Shown: piece by piece, positions 5,503 through 8,362 of the stretch
Numbering within the stretch: position 1 is the stretch's first letter
Layout: each line of letters begins with the position of its first letter
DNA from: Anaerolineaceae bacterium
GTDB taxonomy: Bacteria > Chloroflexota > Anaerolineae > Anaerolineales > Villigracilaceae
DNA: 8,362 nt
Reading direction: 5' to 3'
NCBI GenBank assembly: GCA_009885445.1
Contig: VFKQ01000366.1
Coordinates: 1 to 8,362, forward strand
Notes under the pieces: generated by a model
Seen by the model: only the letters and a program-made list of their open reading frames with translations
The model's database searches: none
Told to the model about the DNA's origin: nothing
Translations under genes and position numbers: made by a program

Positions 5503-5829
5503 CTATGCCCAGCCTTGTTTCTTGAGGAAATCGGTCAACAGCGGGACGTTGAACATCTGTCCCTGATAGGCCAGGTAGGCCCAGTAGAAGAAGGCCAGAT
5601 ACAGCGCCGGGGCGCAGATGCCGCCTAAGCCGAGGGTGACAAATGTCAATGCCATTGCCACCACAAAAACCACGATGCTCAATGCGATGGATTGCACTGC
5701 GTGGAACTTAAGAAAAGCCACTTTCTTTTTGTCTTCCATCAACAAGATGATGATGCCGACGATGGGAGCAAAAATGTAACTTAGCGCGGCCCACAGTTTT
5801 TCGTCGTTTGAAACAGTTTCATCAGCCAT
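5503..5829 (-). CDS. Small membrane protein, DUF4870/Tic20-like
   Basis: This encodes a 108-residue protein, MADETVSNDEKLWAALSYIF onward. The start is fixed by AAGGAGAA (5835-5842 on the complement) upstream of the ATG at 5827-5829; a 39-residue in-frame extension lacks any support and runs through the promoter. Three hydrophobic segments are seen at ~12-31, 44-68 and 70-88. The arrangement of LSYIFAPIVG, a charged MEDKKK turn and FLKFHAVQSI is characteristic of DUF4870 (PF09685), related to the Tic20-like family of small membrane proteins. No function is established for the bacterial members. The N-terminus is polar and probably cytoplasmic. It has its own promoter-like sequence and terminator, and the gene upstream of it on the same strand also encodes a small membrane protein. 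Confidence 0.85.
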   Translation of the reverse strand: MADETVSNDEKLWAALSYIFAPIVGIIILLMEDKKKVAFLKFHAVQSIALSIVVFVVAMALTFVTLGLGGICAPALYLAFFYWAYLAYQGQMFNVPLLTDFLKKQGWA

Positions 5830-5868
5830 TTTAATTCTCCTTGTATAAGAACGGATAAGATAGCCCGT

Positions 5869-5896
5869 ATTGTACAGCAAATAAAGCGGTGCGCAA
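5869..5896 (-). promoter_or_regulatory. Possible promoter of the DUF4870 gene
   Basis: On the complement, TTGCGC (5891-5896) is separated by 16 bases from TACAAT (5869-5874). The -10 matches five of six consensus bases; the -35 matches only TTG. Transcription would start near 5862, leaving a leader of about 33 bases with the AAGGAG site. Confidence 0.45.
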
Positions 5897-5914
5897 TAAA
5901 TGATTTTATTGCGC
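5891..5914 (-). other. Perfect hairpin over the stop codon of the 132-residue membrane protein gene
   Basis: GCGCAATAAA (5891-5900) and TTTATTGCGC (5905-5914) form a perfect 10-bp inverted repeat with a 4-base loop. The stop codon of the gene at 5906-6304 (TAA, 5906-5908 on the complement) lies in it, as does the proposed -35 of the DUF4870 gene. No U run follows, so it is a poor terminator; it might stabilise the 3' end or partly attenuate readthrough. Confidence 0.6.
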
Positions 5915-6304
5915 CATGGGCGGGGCGGCATTATTGATGCGCACAAAATATGCGCGCACGGTTGCGTCGCTGTAAGCCACCAGTGCGAAGATGCCCACCC
6001 CCGCCGAAAGGACTCCGCCGAACAGAATCGAACAAATTTCCAGGATGGCGATGGCCTGCGAAGGTTGCACAGGTTGCGGTGGGTTTGACATCAATTTCAC
6101 GGCGTAAAGGATTTCAAAGATTCCAAGCACCGTTGGCAGGATGGTTACTGGCGCGCAAAATAAGCCCAGCCCGAATGTGCCAAGCACAATGGCGGCGGTG
6201 AGTGTCAGGCCAAGCAGAACATTTAATATGCCGCTGATCAGTGTGGCAATAAAAAGCCCGGTAACCATTCCCGGTTTTTCAGATGAGTCTTGTGGCATGG
6301 ACAT
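5906..6304 (-). CDS. Small membrane protein of unknown function
   Basis: This encodes a 132-residue hydrophobic protein starting MSMPQDSSEKPGMVTG. The first ATG (6302-6304) is chosen because CAAAGGAGA (6312-6320 on the complement) is about eight bases upstream; Met3 would be about 14 away. Hydrophobic stretches at ~13-47 (long enough for one or two helices), 49-70 and 84-112 suggest three or four membrane segments. A polar Pro/Gln loop (NPPQPVQPSQ, 74-83) and a short polar C-terminus are also visible. I do not recognise the family. The segment TFGLGLFCAP resembles TLGLGGICAP in the neighbouring DUF4870 protein, which hints at a related layout but is too short to prove it. The gap to DUF4870 is 76 bases. 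Confidence 0.75.
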   Translation of the reverse strand: MSMPQDSSEKPGMVTGLFIATLISGILNVLLGLTLTAAIVLGTFGLGLFCAPVTILPTVLGIFEILYAVKLMSNPPQPVQPSQAIAILEICSILFGGVLSAGVGIFALVAYSDATVRAYFVRINNAAPPMAQ

Positions 6305-6343
6305 ATGATTTTCTCCTTTGGTTGCAATGGATGTGATGCCGTT

Positions 6344-6372
6344 ATTTTACAGCCAATCCATACAAGTTGCAA
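6344..6372 (-). promoter_or_regulatory. Promoter of the 132-residue membrane protein gene
   Basis: On the complement, TTGCAA (6367-6372) and TAAAAT (6344-6349) are separated by exactly 17 bases. This is the best -35/-10 pair in the window. Transcription would start near 6337, giving a leader of about 33 bases that contains AAAGGAG. TTGCAA is self-complementary and occurs again at 6322-6327. Confidence 0.6.
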
Positions 6373-6383
6373 CGCGGGCGATA

Positions 6384-6398
6384 TGCTAGAATCGCGGC
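6384..6398 (+). promoter_or_regulatory. Extended -10 six bases before the fmt start codon; predicts leaderless mRNA
   Basis: TGC-TAGAAT (6384-6392) carries the TGn extension and is followed by CGCGGC and then ATG at 6399. The predicted start of transcription is the A of the ATG. There is no Shine-Dalgarno sequence. The -10 to ATG distance is identical to that at the radical SAM gene (1563-1575). The nearest -35-like hexamer, TTGCAA at 6367, gives a short 14-base spacer. Confidence 0.6.
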
Positions 6399-7316
6399 AT
6401 GTCGCTTCGAGTCGTCTTCATGGGTTCACCCGAATTTGCACTGCCGAGTCTGCGCGCGCTCGCGGCGGATTATGAAATCGTCGGCGTTGTTACCCAGCCG
6501 AATCGCGCGGCGGGACGTGGGGGCGCGCTCAAGCAACCGCCGGTTAAGACTCTCGCGCTCGAACTTGGTTTGCCCATCATGCAACCCGAAAAATTGCGCG
6601 CGCCCGAAGCCACACAGCAACTGCGCGACTGGACTCCCGACCTCATCGTCGTTGCCGCTTATGGGCAAATTCTAAAGTCTGAAGTCTTAAGTCTGCCGCG
6701 CTTCGGTTGCCTCAACGTGCATGCTTCTTTGCTTCCGCGTTGGCGCGGCGCCGCGCCGATTCAAGCCTCCATTCTCGCGGACGACGAAGAGACCGGTGTG
6801 ACGATTATGCACATGGACGCCGGCCTCGACACTGGCGGCATGCTCGCCAAAAAATCCATGCGCCTCAGCGCGGACCTCACAGCGGGTTCGCTCACCCAGG
6901 CATTGTCGGCGCTCGGAGCAGACTTACTGCGCGAGTCCCTGCCCGATATTTTGGCCGGAAAATTAATTGCCGTGCCACAAGATAATTCGCTGGCAACTTA
7001 TGCGCCGCAATTAAAGAAAGAAGATGGCCGACTCGACTTCACCCGTCCCGCCGTTGAGCTGGAGCGGCGTGTGCGCGCCATGAACCCGTGGCCGGGCGCA
7101 TGGTTCGAGTGGACGGGCGGAACGCTGAAAGTGGGGCGCGTGGAAATTGTCAGCGGGAGTCAGGTTGGGGTGGCGGGCGCCCGCTTCACGCGCGAGGGAC
7201 GACCCGCGATTCAGACGTCGGACGGTGCGCTGGTGCTGGAGGAAGTCCAACCGGCGGGGAAGAAGATGATGTCGGGCAAATCGTTTTTGGCGGGTGCGCG
7301 CGATTGGGCCTCGTGA
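6399..7316 (+). CDS. fmt: Methionyl-tRNA formyltransferase
   Basis: This encodes a 305-residue cytoplasmic enzyme, close to the usual family length. It transfers the formyl group of 10-formyltetrahydrofolate to Met-tRNA(fMet), allowing bacterial initiation. The N-terminal formyltransferase domain (~1-200) carries FMGSPEFA (7-14), the tRNA-facing loop TQPNRAAGRG (32-41), and the signature NVHASLLPRWRGAAPIQ (106-122). The catalytic Asn106 and His108 are in place, with Asp144 in TGVTIMHMDAGLDTG (132-146). The C-terminal OB-like domain (~205-305) shows LERRVRAMNPWPGAW (221-235) and the conserved PAGKKMMSG (285-293). All key residues are intact. The ATG at 6399 gives the normal N-terminus and lies six bases past a -10 element. 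fmt is often paired with def (peptide deformylase); no def is in this window. The aquaporin gene begins 57 bases downstream with no terminator between. Confidence 0.97.
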   Translation: MSLRVVFMGSPEFALPSLRALAADYEIVGVVTQPNRAAGRGGALKQPPVKTLALELGLPIMQPEKLRAPEATQQLRDWTPDLIVVAAYGQILKSEVLSLPRFGCLNVHASLLPRWRGAAPIQASILADDEETGVTIMHMDAGLDTGGMLAKKSMRLSADLTAGSLTQALSALGADLLRESLPDILAGKLIAVPQDNSLATYAPQLKKEDGRLDFTRPAVELERRVRAMNPWPGAWFEWTGGTLKVGRVEIVSGSQVGVAGARFTREGRPAIQTSDGALVLEEVQPAGKKMMSGKSFLAGARDWAS

Positions 7317-7342
7317 CGATTTTCAAGTGCGGGGGTTATAGT
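7313..7342 (+). promoter_or_regulatory. Possible promoter of the aquaporin gene
   Basis: TATAGT (7337-7342) matches five of six -10 bases, and GTGACG (7313-7318, over the fmt stop) is a moderate -35 at 18 bases. Transcription would start near 7349, leaving a 25-base leader with GGAGG at 7364-7368, six bases from ATG. Readthrough from fmt is equally possible. Confidence 0.4.
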
Positions 7343-7373
7343 TTGTGAAATTCAAATTCGATTGGAGGATTGC

Positions 7374-8099
7374 ATGTCTAATTCAAAAGTTTTTCTGGCT
7401 GAGTTAATTGGCACGTTTGCGTTGGTGTTCTTTGGCGCGGGGGCGGCAGTGAGCGGGTTGACCACTTTTGGCGTGGCCCTCGCCCACGGCCTGACGTTGG
7501 CGGTGATGGCTTACACGTTTGGGTATATCTCGGGCACGCACATTAACCCGGCAGTGACGTTTGGCTTGGCGTTGCAAGGCGCCATCCAATGGAGTCAGGC
7601 GGCGGTTTATTGGGCCGCGCAATTTTCGGGCGCGATTGCGGCGGCGGCTGTGTTGAACTTTGTTGCCAGCGATTTTACGGTCGCCGCGACTGCAGGCTCG
7701 ATGACGCTTGCGCACCCCGTGACCGCGATGATCATTGAGGCGATATTAACCTTTTTCCTGGTTAACACTATTTTGCACACGGCAGTGGGTGGCAAGGGCG
7801 GCGCGTTTGCCGGCTGGGCCATTGGCACCACGTTGACGGTTGCCATTTTGGGCGGCGGACATTTCACCGGCGCATCGCTCAACCCCGCACGCACTTTTGG
7901 CCCGGCCCTCTTCACTGGCGATTGGATGGATGGCGCTACTTATTTGATTTATTTCGTCGGTCCGTTCGTGGGCTCGGCGATTGCGGTGGCGGTGTATCGC
8001 TTCTTCACCAGCGCCGATGCGCCGATGATGGTCGCCGCGTCTGTGATGGCCGAAACGAAAAAACCGGCGGCGAAGAAACCCGCCGCGAAAAGGAAATAG
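7374..8099 (+). CDS. Aquaporin (MIP family), TIP-like selectivity filter
   Basis: This encodes a 241-residue channel with six hydrophobic segments and both half-helix NPA motifs: HINPAVTFG (N58-P59-A60) and SLNPARTFGPAL (N170-P171-A172, R173). AELIGTFALVFFGAG at the N-terminus is typical. Aligned by eye to E. coli AqpZ, the aromatic/arginine filter reads His38, Ile158, Ala167, Arg173, where AqpZ has Phe, His, Thr, Arg. The His-Ile-Ala/Gly-Arg pattern is that of plant tonoplast intrinsic proteins, which pass water and often ammonia, urea or glycerol. Permeability here is therefore inferred, and the gene is not named aqpZ. The C-terminus is a basic cytoplasmic tail with repeated PAAKK (residues ~229-241). 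The start at 7374 is chosen for GGAGG (7364-7368); a TTG four codons earlier lies on that site itself. It follows fmt by 57 bases. Confidence 0.93.
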   Translation: MSNSKVFLAELIGTFALVFFGAGAAVSGLTTFGVALAHGLTLAVMAYTFGYISGTHINPAVTFGLALQGAIQWSQAAVYWAAQFSGAIAAAAVLNFVASDFTVAATAGSMTLAHPVTAMIIEAILTFFLVNTILHTAVGGKGGAFAGWAIGTTLTVAILGGGHFTGASLNPARTFGPALFTGDWMDGATYLIYFVGPFVGSAIAVAVYRFFTSADAPMMVAASVMAETKKPAAKKPAAKRK

Positions 8100-8114
8100 C
8101 GGCCTGTTAAAAAA

Positions 8115-8214
8115 ATAAACCACGGAGCGCACGGAGACCACAGAGAAAAAGACTCAGTGGGCTCCGTGTTCTTTATAACCCTGTGGGCTGTGGTGAAATT
8201 TTTATTTCAGGGTT
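8115..8214. repeat. CCACGGAG/CACAGAG-type dispersed repeat in inverted arrangement
   Basis: The left arm ACCACGGAGCGCACGGAG (8119-8136), then CCACAGAGAAAAA, is answered on the right by GGCTCCGTGTTCTTT (8160-8174) and CTGTGGTGAAATTT (8189-8202), an imperfect inverted partner. AACCCTG (8177-8183) and CAGGGTT (8208-8214) form a further pair. CCACGGAG-ACACGGAG-CACAGAG elements are very common between genes in Chloroflexota and some other phyla (recall). It lies 15 bases past the aquaporin stop and could act as a 3' structure; no clean terminator is present. Confidence 0.75.
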
Positions 8215-8279
8215 GGCAAAACGCTAATTCTGATTTTTGTTTCTCTACCGTACATGAAGTCTAAATTACATAGGCTCAA

Positions 8280-8333
8280 GCCGCCGTCCTCGGCGGCGTT
8301 TTGCGAGTAAATCTTGCGCCGAGGACGGCGCAA
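8280..8333. repeat. Paired GC hairpins with complementary loops (CGCCGTCCTCGGCG inverted repeat)
   Basis: CGCCGTCCTCGGCG (8282-8295) and its exact reverse complement (8317-8330) are 21 bases apart. Each arm is also a hairpin alone. GCCGCC/GGCGGC encloses GTCCTC (8280-8297, followed by GTTTT), and TTGCGCC/GGCGCAA encloses GAGGAC (8314-8333). The six-base loops are perfectly complementary. I recall this as another dispersed element of Anaerolineae. No gene is visible around it, from 8215 to the end of the window. Confidence 0.8.
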
Positions 8334-8362
8334 TAGCGGACGACAGGTTTAATCAGCCAAAA

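Noticed and set aside
6742..6757. Perfect 16-bp GC palindrome inside fmt
   Set aside because: It encodes the invariant WRGAAP region; GC-rich codon choice for Arg-Gly-Ala-Ala explains it.
8100..8279. Small gene or regulatory RNA after the aquaporin
   Set aside because: Only repeat sequence and A/T-rich DNA are seen; no open frame with a ribosome binding site and no clear promoter.

Overview
This window looks like a chromosomal segment from a bacterium of the Chloroflexota, most probably class Anaerolineae. The assignment is by recognition, not by search. It rests on the style of the secreted beta-rich module at the left edge, the P/T/Q-rich lipoprotein, the radical SAM plus DUF2344 pair, the TIP-like aquaporin, promoters placed directly against start codons, and a high density of small dispersed intergenic repeats of kinds familiar from these genomes. 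The gene content is mostly ordinary. The repeats, and where they have landed, are the unusual part.

Layout, left to right. Positions 1-573 hold the C-terminal end of a secreted beta-rich protein, ended by a strong terminator with a GCAA loop (606-646). Positions 650-792 hold a degenerate dispersed repeat, a second terminator facing the minus strand and a short palindromic repeat. A minus-strand lipoprotein gene (796-1428) is divergent from a plus-strand group: a B12-type radical SAM protein (1575-3557), its DUF2344 partner (3584-4210) and a PrsW-family membrane protease (4307-5281). A tRNA-Arg(CCG) gene with its own terminator follows at 5318-5389. Two small minus-strand membrane protein genes come next: a DUF4870/Tic20-like protein (5503-5829) and an unrecognised 132-residue protein (5906-6304). 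The latter is divergent from fmt (6399-7316), which is followed by an aquaporin gene (7374-8099). The last 263 bases contain no gene, only two repeat structures.

How the genes relate. The radical SAM and DUF2344 proteins belong to two families that are often fused or adjacent and whose substrate is unknown. PrsW lies in the same direction with no visible terminator between, so it may share the transcript. Fmt formylates initiator Met-tRNA and the tRNA-Arg reads CGG codons; both are translation housekeeping. The aquaporin and the two small membrane proteins concern the envelope but show no direct link to one another.

The most notable observations are as follows. A perfect 28-bp palindrome of dispersed-repeat type lies in frame inside the radical SAM gene. 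A second repeat forms the last 24 codons of that gene and the gap before DUF2344, at the point where relatives are commonly fused. Both the radical SAM gene and fmt have a -10 hexamer exactly six bases upstream of ATG, which predicts leaderless mRNAs. The aquaporin has a plant-TIP-like predicted selectivity filter. I found no CRISPR array, transposase, phage gene or clear new defence system.
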